Positions 50,723-59,109 of a stretch of DNA of 64,000 nt are shown piece after piece (within the stretch, counting starts at the first letter, position 1; each line of letters opens with the position of its first letter). Made by a program: the position numbers and the translations under genes. Below the pieces are notes generated by a model. That model did not search any database. It saw nothing but the letters and a program-made list of their open reading frames with translations, and was not told where the DNA came from. This stretch comes from an uncultured Sulfitobacter sp. GTDB taxonomy: Bacteria > Pseudomonadota > Alphaproteobacteria > Rhodobacterales > Rhodobacteraceae. The stretch is taken from contig NZ_CANMFS010000010.1 of assembly GCF_947497275.1 (NCBI RefSeq), positions 51,283-115,282 of the forward strand, given 5' to 3'.

Positions 50723-51328
50723 CTATCGGGCGATTGACCTGACGAGCGTCACCAGGGGATCAAAGTCGTGCTGATCGGCCGATCTCAGCGCCTCGATATA
50801 AGCCGAGCGGTGTGCACTGTCGGCGTTCAGCGTTCCGCCGCCGGACCAGTCGAGGAAGATATCCGGATCGATCTTCGCCAAGTAGGCGTCTGCCACGATT
50901 CGGGCCCAACGTCCGTTCCCGTTTGCGAAGGGATGGATCCAGACCAAGCGATGATGAAGGCGCGCAGTTGCTTCCAGCCGATCAAAGCTCTTGTGGTCAC
51001 TCCAGTAGCGAGCGTCATCGAGGCAGGTGCGTAGCTCGGTCGAAATGTGCCAGACCGGCACGCCGATGTTCTTCTCGGTCAAGCGATAGACGCCCGCCCA
51101 ATCCCAGACCTCGCCGAAGAGGCGCTTGTGGATGTCGCGGACGGCAGCATCGGTCAGCAGATCGAACGACTTGGATCGTCGGTCGAGCCAAGTCAGACCG
51201 GCGATGATGTTCTCGCCTTCGAGCTCGTTCAACTCGCCGCGGGTCGCGATGTGCTTGGCCTTGAGGCCAAGCAATTCGTCCGGTGTCAGGGGCGTCGCTC
51301 CAGCGGGTTCATGAAACTCCAGCGTCAT
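50723..51328 (-). CDS. Fic protein, mobile mystery protein B
   Basis: A 201-aa Fic-domain protein with the complete AMP-transfer motif HPFANGNGRWAR (about 131-142) and the upstream GEVWDWAGVYR segment. It corresponds to mobile mystery protein B, encoded with protein A on many mobile elements. Fic enzymes attach AMP to target proteins and can act as toxins. ATG overlaps the upstream stop as ATGA. Confidence 0.88.
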   Translation of the reverse strand: MTLEFHEPAGATPLTPDELLGLKAKHIATRGELNELEGENIIAGLTWLDRRSKSFDLLTDAAVRDIHKRLFGEVWDWAGVYRLTEKNIGVPVWHISTELRTCLDDARYWSDHKSFDRLEATARLHHRLVWIHPFANGNGRWARIVADAYLAKIDPDIFLDWSGGGTLNADSAHRSAYIEALRSADQHDFDPLVTLVRSIAR

Positions 51329-51786
51329 TGCCAGAAATCCCGGCGGCCTTCGCGGATGATGTCGGCCGCCAGTTCCTCGACCATCTCGGCCTCGCTGCGC
51401 AGCCCCTCGCTTTGCTCTTCGAGCGCCATGTGCGCGCGCGTGCGCTGAATGATGCGGCGGGCTTTTGCGCGCGCTTGCGTCAGGACGATCTCCTCAACCG
51501 GGCCCTCGCGTGGGACGATGGCATAGACGACACGTCCGCCCATGGCTTCGGCGATCTTGTCGAGCTGGTTCAGCGAGATCGTTCCCGCCTGCTCATTCTT
51601 GATCGATGCGTAAATCGTGTTGCGCGACACATCGAGACGTTCGGCAAGGGCGGGCGCGTTCATCCCGATCGCTTCCTGAAACGTGGCGATCCAGCCGCCG
51701 AACGGCTTTGCAAGCGACTTTGCCAAGCTGGCAGCCTGGTTGATCCGGTCTTGGGCCTGACGTTGCTTCGCGCGGGAGACGGACAT
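51325..51786 (-). CDS. HTH protein, mobile mystery protein A
   Basis: A 153-aa protein with an XRE-like helix-turn-helix (NAPALAERLDVSRNTIYASIKNEQAGTISLNQLDKIAEAMG, about 43-82). The paired gene of mobile mystery B. The start at 51786 is favoured because the extra upstream residues have no ribosome site. Probably the regulator/antitoxin of the Fic partner. Confidence 0.85.
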   Translation of the reverse strand: MSVSRAKQRQAQDRINQAASLAKSLAKPFGGWIATFQEAIGMNAPALAERLDVSRNTIYASIKNEQAGTISLNQLDKIAEAMGGRVVYAIVPREGPVEEIVLTQARAKARRIIQRTRAHMALEEQSEGLRSEAEMVEELAADIIREGRRDFWQ

Positions 51787-51802
51787 TTGCCAACCTAGGA
51801 GT

Positions 51803-51830
51803 TTGCATTCGCATGTGTATTGCAATGCAA
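51803..51830 (-). promoter_or_regulatory. Inverted repeat at the mobile mystery promoter
   Basis: Arms TTGCATT and AATGCAA, 14 nt apart, 17 bp before the ATG of mobile mystery A. A probable operator of its HTH protein. The remainder up to 52117 holds no gene I can support. Confidence 0.4.
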
Positions 51831-52117
51831 TCGTATGGCAAAGTGTCTACTTAAGCAATATCATAGTTGCGCATAAATTCTTGGTTCGCATTATCACAGA
51901 TTGGCAGACGCAGTGGTTCTGCCAATCTGTGGTGTGGCCGCAAGCTTGCTCCATGACATGTTCCCAGCACTGTCCGCGCTGATCGGCCCTCTCACGTGTT
52001 CCTGTCGACGTCGTCATCCGCATTGTCCGGCGCCTTGCCGTGGGCAGGGCGAAGTCATGGCCTGTGAATTTTAAAAGCTCTATTGGAACAAGAGCCTGTG
52101 GGTGCTGGATACTTGGC

Positions 52118-52597
52118 ATGGACATATCGCGCGAGGAGCTTTTTGCGCTCATTGGGGAGAACCCGACCGTGGAGGTCGCGCGTGACATGGGCATCTCGGA
52201 CGTTGCCGTTGCCAAGCTTTGCGCGCGCCTTCAAGTGCCGAAGCCTCCCCGAGGATACTGGGCGCGCGTAGAAGCAGGCCAAGCGACACCACGTCCTCCG
52301 CTTCGTGCATTTCGCGATGAAATCGAGGAGCGCCGGAAAGTCCTCGTGCGACCGCGTCCGGGAGCCGTCGGCCTGTCGCCAACTCAGCGAAAGTTCGTCG
52401 ATCAGGCGCTTCTGGAGTTCGTGGCAAAGGGGGGCGACCTTGGTACCAAAAAGGTCGTGTCCAACCAGATCAGGGACTTGCCTCCCGAAATCGCCACACA
52501 GCTGCTGCTCCTCATCCAGAACCGCTACCTCGCCTGGGTCAAGACTGGAGATGTCGATGTCGCGTTGAGCCATGGGACCGACTGTCTGACGAGATAG
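52118..52597 (+). CDS. HTH-containing hypothetical protein, possibly frameshifted
   Basis: 159 aa from the ATG at 52118. N-terminal region REELFALIGENPTVEVARDMGISDVAVAKLCARLQVPKPPRGYWARVEAGQ is a helix-turn-helix type found in plasmid and phage proteins. It ends abruptly with SHGTDCLTR. A second frame (+2) is open across the stop and continues with an acidic helix into the protein at 52636-52833, so the true product may have been longer. Confidence 0.55.
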   Translation: MDISREELFALIGENPTVEVARDMGISDVAVAKLCARLQVPKPPRGYWARVEAGQATPRPPLRAFRDEIEERRKVLVRPRPGAVGLSPTQRKFVDQALLEFVAKGGDLGTKKVVSNQIRDLPPEIATQLLLLIQNRYLAWVKTGDVDVALSHGTDCLTR

Positions 52598-52635
52598 AGC
52601 GTTGGGGTGAAGAGATCGAGGCTGAACGAGCCGAT

Positions 52636-52833
52636 TTGTGCTGCTCCATTCTCGGCATCGCCTTAGGTGACATCCTGGTTTACTCGCACAAGGGCCAGAT
52701 CACACGCATACAGGTCTGTCGGACAAGCATGAAGATCACCGATAAGCGGTCATTCTTCACCGTTGAAGGAACGCGGTTTCGGAAGGATGGCACGGCAGGC
52801 AAGCGCACCGAGACAATCTGGATCGACTTCTGA
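52636..52833 (+). pseudogene. Probable C-terminal part of the preceding HTH gene, out of frame
   Basis: 65 codons from a TTG (no ATG, no ribosome site): GDILVYSHKGQITRIQVCRTSMKITDKRSFFTVEGTRFRKDGTAGK, ending WIDF. The same frame is open back to about 52550 with DEIERWGEEIEAERADL, overlapping the end of the upstream gene. A single-base indel near 52560-52590 would join them. It could instead be an independent small gene. Confidence 0.4.
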
Positions 52834-52859
52834 AGGAACGCGGTTTCGCTGTTCCGGGA

Positions 52860-53153
52860 TCACTTGTTCCCGTCTATCCACTTCGACATCAGCCCCTTAT
52901 CGCGGAAACACTCATCCGGCACGGCGCGGCGTTTGATGCGGGCGAGGCGTTCCGCGAAGGCGACCTGCTTTGATGTCGGGCGGCTGTCCTGCGCGCCAGG
53001 GTTCATCTTGGCTTGTGCGTCGATCCAGGCGCTCAAGGAGCGCCGATCTTGTTGAACCTCCCAAGGCAGAAGCGTCTGGTTGCGCAGGGCCAGCGATCGC
53101 GCATAGGCAATCTGCTTTGGCGTCGCGGGCAGGGCGTAAGTGATGCTTTCCAT
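52860..53153 (-). CDS. Small protein with two copies of a T-K-Q-A-A motif
   Basis: 97 aa. Two similar halves: TPKQIAYARSLALRN...SLSAWIDAQ and TSKQVAFAERLARIK...LMSKWIDGNK, each a helix pair ending in W-I-D. Internal duplications of this sort occur in plasmid-borne DNA-binding hypothetical proteins. It is convergent with the frame at 52636-52833. No known family name. Confidence 0.6.
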   Translation of the reverse strand: MESITYALPATPKQIAYARSLALRNQTLLPWEVQQDRRSLSAWIDAQAKMNPGAQDSRPTSKQVAFAERLARIKRRAVPDECFRDKGLMSKWIDGNK

Positions 53154-53260
53154 CGGGGATCCACCTTCATAGCTTGGCTTTGATTATAGAACATAACAGG
53201 AACAAAAGCAAGCCGCCTTCGGAAATCATGGGTTTTGAGAGGAAGAGGAGGGCCGGGGAG

Positions 53261-53304
53261 GGTCAGGCCTGAAGGTGCCCTAAAGAGGGTGTCCTGGCCT
53301 GACC
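53261..53304 (+). promoter_or_regulatory. Hairpin leader of the strawberry-notch gene
   Basis: Perfect 9-bp stem GGTCAGGCC / GGCCTGACC around a 26-nt loop that can form a second small hairpin (GCCCT...AGGGT). It ends 25 bp before the ATG at 53330. The run after it, CTGACC...TGTCC...CGGAG, also occurs before the gene at 48509. Confidence 0.5.
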
Positions 53305-53329
53305 CTGTCCCTCATTCCGGAGTTTCCCG

Positions 53330-56300
53330 ATGACCCATCTCGCCCCTTTTGCGTCCGAGCGCGCGCTTGCGCCTGTTGTCCCCATCCCGTCCCCTGATAC
53401 GGTCGCTGCTATCTTGAGCGTGGCCGAAGCGCTGCAGCCTGATTTGGCGCAGGGCTTCCAGATCGACGCGCTGCGCTTGCGCGTCGAGATGGAGCGCGCC
53501 TTTGGCGGCTCCGATGCGGAGGGCGCCTGGGACTGGAAGCTGGCCTATGAGGCGGGCGAGGCTGCGCTGGTCCTGTTTCTGCGGAAATTCGGTCGCGCGC
53601 TGCTCGCTCGGGCTGGCTCGCCCGCCGCGTTGCTGCCGATCCTTGCCAAGGTGGCGGACCTCTTGCCTACGCATACGCGGCGGTCGGAGGAGATGGAGCG
53701 GTTCCAGCAATTCAGCACACCCCTGCCCATGGGGCTGGCGGCACTTGCTGCCGCACAGATCACACCGCGCGATCTGGTCCTCGAGCCTTCGGCCGGGACC
53801 GGGCTTCTGGCGATCCTCGCGGAAATCGCAGGCGGCAGCTTGATGCTCAATGAACTGGCCGACACCCGCGCCGATCTTCTGCGTCGCCTGTTTCCGGGTC
53901 GCCCCGTCACGCAGTTTGACGCGGCGCAGATCGACGATCATCTCGACGCGGGCTTGCGCCCGAGCGTCATCCTGATGAACCCGCCGTTCTCGGCTGTGGC
54001 CAATGTCGATGGCCGGACGACCGAAGCCACGGCCCGGCATCTGCGATCGGCACTTGCTCGGCTGGCCCCTGGTGGTCGTCTGATTGCGATCACAGGGGCG
54101 GGATTCGCGCCCGACGCCCCCGCCTGGGCAGAGACCTTCACCCGCCTGACCGAGACCGCGCATCTGGTGTTCACAGGTGCTGTGTCGGGAGCGGCCTTCG
54201 CTAAGCACGGCACCAGCTTTGAAACCCGCTTGTCGGTCTTCGACAAATGCCGGGGCAGTGAGCCGGGCGGCATCACAGCCGATCTGGCGCGCCCGATTTC
54301 GCCTGATGTCGCCAGCCTGATGTCGCTGATCACCAGCCATGTCCCGCCCCGCCTCGAACTGGATCAGGTCGCACCAGCAGGGCAGGGCCCTTCTTCCCTC
54401 TTCCCGGAAAATCCTGCCCGCACCACGCGCACTGCCATCAGCCCATCGCGTGCGACCCCTGCGGCTCAACCCGCGCGAGTCGCCGCACAAATCCAAGCTG
54501 AAGATCTGGCCTACACGCTGCGCGCTGCGACTGAAGACGATGCTAGCGCGCGTCTGTCGGATGCCATTTATGAAACCTTCCGCTTGCAGGCCATCGACAT
54601 CCCCGGGGCGGAACCGCATCCGACCAAGCTGGTGCAATCGGCGGCCATGGCTTCGGTCGCGCCCCCGAAACCCAGCTATCTCCCGAAGCTGCCGGCCGCC
54701 GTCCTGCGCGACGGCCTCCTGTCCGACGCGCAGCTTGAGACCGTGATCTACGCGGGCGAGGCGCATTCCGCGCATCTCGCCGGGTCTTGGTGCGTGGATG
54801 AGACCGGCGATATGGTATCTGCCGCGCCCGGTGATGCCCCTGACGCCATCCGCTTCCGCCGTGGCTTCTTCCTCGGCGACGGCACCGGTGCGGGCAAGGG
54901 CCGCCAGTCGGCCGGAATTGTTCTGGACAACTGGGCGCAGGGCCGGCGCAAAGCGCTGTGGATTTCCAAAAGCGACAAGCTTCTGGAAGACGCGCAGCGC
55001 GACTGGTCGGCCCTTGGCCAAGAACGCCTGCTTGTCACGCCGCTATCGCGCTTCGCCCAAGGCCGTAGCATTCCCCTTTCGGAAGGCATCCTGTTCACCA
55101 CCTATGCCACGCTGCGCACGGAAGAACGCGGGGCCAAGAAATCCCGCGTCGATCAGATCGTCGACTGGCTGGGGGCTGATTTTGATGGCGTGATCCTGTT
55201 TGACGAAAGCCATGCTATGGCCAACGCCGCCGGGTCGAAGGGGGATCGCGGCGATGTCACCGCCTCCCAGCAGGGCAGGGCGGGTCTGCGCCTGCAGCAC
55301 AGGTTGCCGAATGCCCGCGTGGTTTATGTATCGGCCACCGGGGCAACTTCGGTCCACAATCTGGCCTACGCGCAACGCCTCGGCCTCTGGGGTGGAGAAG
55401 ATTTCCCCTTCGCAACCCGCGCCGAATTTGTCGAAGCGATTGAGGCCGGTGGCGTCGCCGCGATGGAAGTGCTTGCCCGCGATCTGCGGTCCCTCGGCCT
55501 CTATACGGCCCGGTCGCTCTCCTATGACGGCGTCGAATACGAGATGCTGGTCCATGCCCTCACCCCCGAGCAGTGCGGCATCTATAACGATTATGCCGGG
55601 GCTTTCGCTATCATCCACAACAACTTGACCGCCGCCATGGAGGCCGCAAACATAACGGGCGAAAGCAGTACGCTGAACCGGCAAGCGAAATCGGCAGCGC
55701 GCTCGGCCTTCGAGAGCGCCAAGCAGCGTTTCTTCGGCCACCTCCTCACCTCGATGAAAACCCCCACCCTGATCTCCGCAATCGACTCTGATCTGGCGGC
55801 AGGACATTCTGCCGTCATCCAGATTGTTTCGACCGGTGAGGCACTGATGGAACGCCGCCTGTCGGAGATCCCGACCGACGAGTGGAACGACATCCGGGTC
55901 GACATCACGCCGCGCGAATACGTCCTGGATTATCTCGCTCATTCCTTCCCGGTGCAGCTCTTCGAGCCCTTCACCGACAGCGAAGGCAACCTCTCTTCCC
56001 GCCCTGTGATGCGGGACGGCCACCCCGTGGAATGCCGCGACGCCGTCAATCGCCGCGATGCGCTGATCGAAAAGCTGGCCTCGCTGCCACCCGTGCCGGG
56101 GGCACTTGACCAGATCGTTCAGCGTTTCGGCACTGATATTGTGGCGGAAGTCACCGGCCGCTCGCGTCGCATCGTGCGCAAGGGCGAGGGGGCTGCGGCC
56201 CGGCTTGTGGTCGAGTCCCGCGCCGGGTCCGCCAATCTGTCCGAGTCTGCAGCCTTCATGGATGACCAGAAGCGTATCCTGATCTTCTCCGAAGCAGGCG

Positions 56301-57709
56301 GCACGGGTCGCAGCTATCACGCTGATCTCGGGGCAAAGAACCATCGCCTGCGTGTCCATTATCTCCTCGAGCCGGGCTGGAAGGCCGATGCCGCCATCCA
56401 AGGCCTTGGCCGTACCAACCGCACCAATCAGGCGCAACCGCCCTTGTTTCGGCCTGTGGCTACAGATGTGAAGGCGGAGAAGCGATTCCTGTCGACTATC
56501 GCCCGGCGCCTCGACACGCTCGGCGCCATCACGCGCGGCCAGCGCCAGACCGGCGGGCAGGGGCTGTTCCGGCCCGAGGACAATCTCGAGTCGCCTTACG
56601 CCCGCGATGCGATGCGTCAGCTCTACCGCCGCATCTATCGCGGCGATGTGTCGGGTTGCTCGTTGGCAGCGTTCGAAGATGCGACCGGCCTCAGCCTGAC
56701 CGATGACACCGGATTGAAGGACGATCTGCCGCCGATCACAACCTTCCTCAATCGCCTGCTGGCGCTGACAATCGACATGCAAGCCGTGCTGTTTGCAGCC
56801 TTCGAAGAGCTTCTCGACCAGCGGATCGAAGGTGCCATTGCCGCCGGGGTCTATGACCTCGGGCTCGAGACCCTGCGCGCCGAGAGCTTCCGCGTCACCG
56901 ACGCCCGGGTGATCTACACCCATCCCGGTTCTGGGGCAGAAACCCAGCTGCTGAGCATCGCGGAAAAGCGCCGCAACATGCCGACGTCACTCGCGGATGC
57001 GCTGGATTGGCTGGAAGACCCTAACGCGCGGCTTCTGGTTAACAGCCGCTCAGGTCGCGCCGCAGTGCAGGTGCACGCCACCAGCTTGATGTTGGACGAC
57101 GGCACGATTGAGCCTCGCCTGCGGCTGATCCGCCCAACCGAAGCCAGCACCGTGCCTGCAAAGCTGATGGACGACACGCATTGGCTCGAGGCCGAACGCG
57201 CGGCCTTCACCGCCGCCTGGACCGCCGAACTGGCCGAAGTCCCTGAGTTCACGGAATCCACGCTGCATATCGTGGCGGGTTTGCTGCTGCCGATCTGGAA
57301 ACAGCTTCCCCAAGATGAAACCCGGGTATATCGGCTCCAGACCGATGACGGCCAGCGGATCATCGGTCGTCGTGTCTCGCCGACTTGGGTCGCGACAACG
57401 CTCGCCACTGATGCGCCAAAGCTTACGAGCGCGCAGGTCCATGCCCTCGTTCTCGAAGGCAAGACAGTGGTGCGCTTGGCTGAGGGGATGGAACTCCACC
57501 GGTCCCGCGTGATCGGGGTGAACCGGATCGAACTGTCGGGCTTCTCGGAGGCCGGCAAGGACCGGCTCAAGGCCGATGGCTTCTTCTCAGAGATCATCAG
57601 CTGGAAACTGCGCCTCTTCTGTCCGGTTGATCAGGCCGGCATCGCGGTGCTTGATCGTCTACTTGCACGTTGTTCTGTCACAGGACTACATAATCGCGAA
57701 GGGAGCTGA
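53330..57709 (+). CDS. Strawberry-notch-type DNA methylase/helicase fusion
   Basis: A 1459-aa protein. Residues about 130-310 are an N6-adenine methyltransferase-like domain with LEPSAGTGLLAIL (SAM binding, motif I) and MNPPF (motif IV, near 216). Residues about 480-1060 hold a superfamily-2 helicase of the strawberry-notch group: GDGTGAGKGRQSAG (Walker A, about 514), DESHAMANA (motif II, about 624) and QGLGRTNRTNQ (motif VI). Related phage and plasmid proteins such as P1 DarB protect incoming DNA from restriction; that role fits a plasmid but is inference. Confidence 0.9.
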   Translation: MTHLAPFASERALAPVVPIPSPDTVAAILSVAEALQPDLAQGFQIDALRLRVEMERAFGGSDAEGAWDWKLAYEAGEAALVLFLRKFGRALLARAGSPAALLPILAKVADLLPTHTRRSEEMERFQQFSTPLPMGLAALAAAQITPRDLVLEPSAGTGLLAILAEIAGGSLMLNELADTRADLLRRLFPGRPVTQFDAAQIDDHLDAGLRPSVILMNPPFSAVANVDGRTTEATARHLRSALARLAPGGRLIAITGAGFAPDAPAWAETFTRLTETAHLVFTGAVSGAAFAKHGTSFETRLSVFDKCRGSEPGGITADLARPISPDVASLMSLITSHVPPRLELDQVAPAGQGPSSLFPENPARTTRTAISPSRATPAAQPARVAAQIQAEDLAYTLRAATEDDASARLSDAIYETFRLQAIDIPGAEPHPTKLVQSAAMASVAPPKPSYLPKLPAAVLRDGLLSDAQLETVIYAGEAHSAHLAGSWCVDETGDMVSAAPGDAPDAIRFRRGFFLGDGTGAGKGRQSAGIVLDNWAQGRRKALWISKSDKLLEDAQRDWSALGQERLLVTPLSRFAQGRSIPLSEGILFTTYATLRTEERGAKKSRVDQIVDWLGADFDGVILFDESHAMANAAGSKGDRGDVTASQQGRAGLRLQHRLPNARVVYVSATGATSVHNLAYAQRLGLWGGEDFPFATRAEFVEAIEAGGVAAMEVLARDLRSLGLYTARSLSYDGVEYEMLVHALTPEQCGIYNDYAGAFAIIHNNLTAAMEAANITGESSTLNRQAKSAARSAFESAKQRFFGHLLTSMKTPTLISAIDSDLAAGHSAVIQIVSTGEALMERRLSEIPTDEWNDIRVDITPREYVLDYLAHSFPVQLFEPFTDSEGNLSSRPVMRDGHPVECRDAVNRRDALIEKLASLPPVPGALDQIVQRFGTDIVAEVTGRSRRIVRKGEGAAARLVVESRAGSANLSESAAFMDDQKRILIFSEAGGTGRSYHADLGAKNHRLRVHYLLEPGWKADAAIQGLGRTNRTNQAQPPLFRPVATDVKAEKRFLSTIARRLDTLGAITRGQRQTGGQGLFRPEDNLESPYARDAMRQLYRRIYRGDVSGCSLAAFEDATGLSLTDDTGLKDDLPPITTFLNRLLALTIDMQAVLFAAFEELLDQRIEGAIAAGVYDLGLETLRAESFRVTDARVIYTHPGSGAETQLLSIAEKRRNMPTSLADALDWLEDPNARLLVNSRSGRAAVQVHATSLMLDDGTIEPRLRLIRPTEASTVPAKLMDDTHWLEAERAAFTAAWTAELAEVPEFTESTLHIVAGLLLPIWKQLPQDETRVYRLQTDDGQRIIGRRVSPTWVATTLATDAPKLTSAQVHALVLEGKTVVRLAEGMELHRSRVIGVNRIELSGFSEAGKDRLKADGFFSEIISWKLRLFCPVDQAGIAVLDRLLARCSVTGLHNREGS

Positions 57710-57712
57710 TTC

Positions 57713-58744
57713 ATGTATTCTGAGACTGAAGACCTTGTTCGCGATCTGGCAGCAAATGCCGAAAGCGTTTGTCGTGCATACCTTCCCGCCGGGCGGCGGG
57801 AAGGGTCCTACTGGATCGTAGGCGATCTGCAGAACAATCCCGGCCGGTCGCTTTTCGTGCGCCTGGCAGGTCCGGCATCCGGGCCGGGCGCGGCTGGAAA
57901 GTTCACCGATGGCGCAACAGGCGAGCATGGCGATCTCCTGGACATCATCCGCGAGAGGACAGGGATCTCACGCTTTCCCGATCTTCTGGCCGAGGCCCGC
58001 GCGCATCTGGGCCGTCCGCTGCCGGTCTTCCCGGATACGCCTTTGCCGAAGAAGGCCAAGGCCCCCGGTGGCACACCAGCCGCCGCCGCACGCCTGTTCG
58101 CGGCGTCGGTGCCGGTCGCAGGCACGCTTGCCGACACCTATCTCCGTTCCCGGAACATCACCCAAGGCGGCGCTAGCCGCGCCCTGCGCTTCCACCCGAA
58201 GTGCTGGCATCGGGATGAGGGCCAGACCAAGCCCGTCCCCAGACCGGCGCTGATCGCGGCTGTCACCGATGGGGCAGGGGCCTTGCAGGGTGTGCATCGC
58301 ACCTGGCTGTCACCTGACGGACAGGGGAAGGCGGAGGTCGAGACGCAGCGGCGAGCTATGGGCCATCTTCTAGGTAATGCCGTCAAGCTGAGCCCACATG
58401 AGGACATCCTTGTGGTCGGCGAGGGCATCGAGACCATGCTGTCGCTGTCCGAGGCGGCTCCCGGCCTTCCCGTCTGGGCGGCGCTATCGTCCGGTCACCT
58501 CGGGGCGGTCCTGCTGCCGGAGGGGCTGCAGCGCCTCTACATCGCCATTGACCGTGATCCGGCCGGGCAGCGCGCGGGGGAGAGGTTGAGCGCCAGAGCC
58601 ACAGAGGTAGGTGTTTCCGTGCGGGTGCTGGAACCGCAGCTCGAGGATTTCAACGATGATCTCCGGGCGAACGGCAATGAGGCGCTGCGCCAGCATCTGG
58701 CAGAGCAGATCGAGCTTGAGGATCGGCATCGCCTTAAGCTCTGA
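57713..58744 (+). CDS. Toprim-domain protein with a primase-like N-terminus
   Basis: A 343-aa protein. The N-terminal part (residues about 1-90) has a zinc-less primase-type region GSYWIVGDLQNNPGRSLFVRLAG...HGDLLDIIRERTG and a helical middle; the C-terminal Toprim domain shows DILVVGEGIETMLSLSEA (catalytic E) and LYIAIDRDPAGQRAGERL (DxD). It resembles plasmid DUF7146/Toprim proteins thought to act in DNA replication or transfer priming. It starts 3 bp after the methylase/helicase stop with GGGAG before the ATG. Confidence 0.85.
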   Translation: MYSETEDLVRDLAANAESVCRAYLPAGRREGSYWIVGDLQNNPGRSLFVRLAGPASGPGAAGKFTDGATGEHGDLLDIIRERTGISRFPDLLAEARAHLGRPLPVFPDTPLPKKAKAPGGTPAAAARLFAASVPVAGTLADTYLRSRNITQGGASRALRFHPKCWHRDEGQTKPVPRPALIAAVTDGAGALQGVHRTWLSPDGQGKAEVETQRRAMGHLLGNAVKLSPHEDILVVGEGIETMLSLSEAAPGLPVWAALSSGHLGAVLLPEGLQRLYIAIDRDPAGQRAGERLSARATEVGVSVRVLEPQLEDFNDDLRANGNEALRQHLAEQIELEDRHRLKL

Positions 58745-58860
58745 GCAACGTCGCGCAAGGGGCGGTTCAAGGCTGCGGGGCAGGGTCCCTGCATTCTGGT
58801 CGTGGCTCTGGACCGTCGCTTTGCCTCTTCCCGGGTAAATCTCATCCACCCGTCACCCGA

Positions 58861-59066
58861 GCGGCCTTCAAGAGATGGGCAGGCGGCCGTCAAAGGGGAC
58901 GCCCCCTCAAGGGCGGCAGGCAAGCTATTTCCGCCGCGGGGACGAGCCCCGCTTTGCATCGCGAAGCAAATAGCTTGCCTGCCGCCCTCCTCCACATGCG
59001 TTCCGGCCCCGAAGAGGGGGTGAAGGGGCGTCCCCAGTGACAGCTTTCGCAGCCCATGAAGGCCGC
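58861..59066. repeat. 206-bp nested inverted-repeat structure
   Basis: Four sets of perfect complementary arms nest inside each other: 58861-58870 with 59057-59066 (10 bp), 58875-58880 with 59052-59057 (6 bp), 58895-58905 with 59025-59035 (11 bp) and 58910-58930 with 58968-58988 (21 bp). The innermost loop has its own hairpin (GCGGGG/CCCCGC). No protein is encoded here. It may be a cruciform, a non-coding RNA, a degenerate MITE or a primase/transfer start site. The rest of 58745-59109 has no gene. Confidence 0.75.
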
Positions 59067-59109
59067 GCGGGATGACGCGCGGACGAGACAGGCCCGGAGG
59101 CAAAAACAA

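Noticed and set aside
53312..56923. Large minus-strand reading frames opposite the methylase/helicase
   Set aside because: High-GC coding sequence leaves long open antisense frames; these have no motifs, while the plus-strand protein has a full set.
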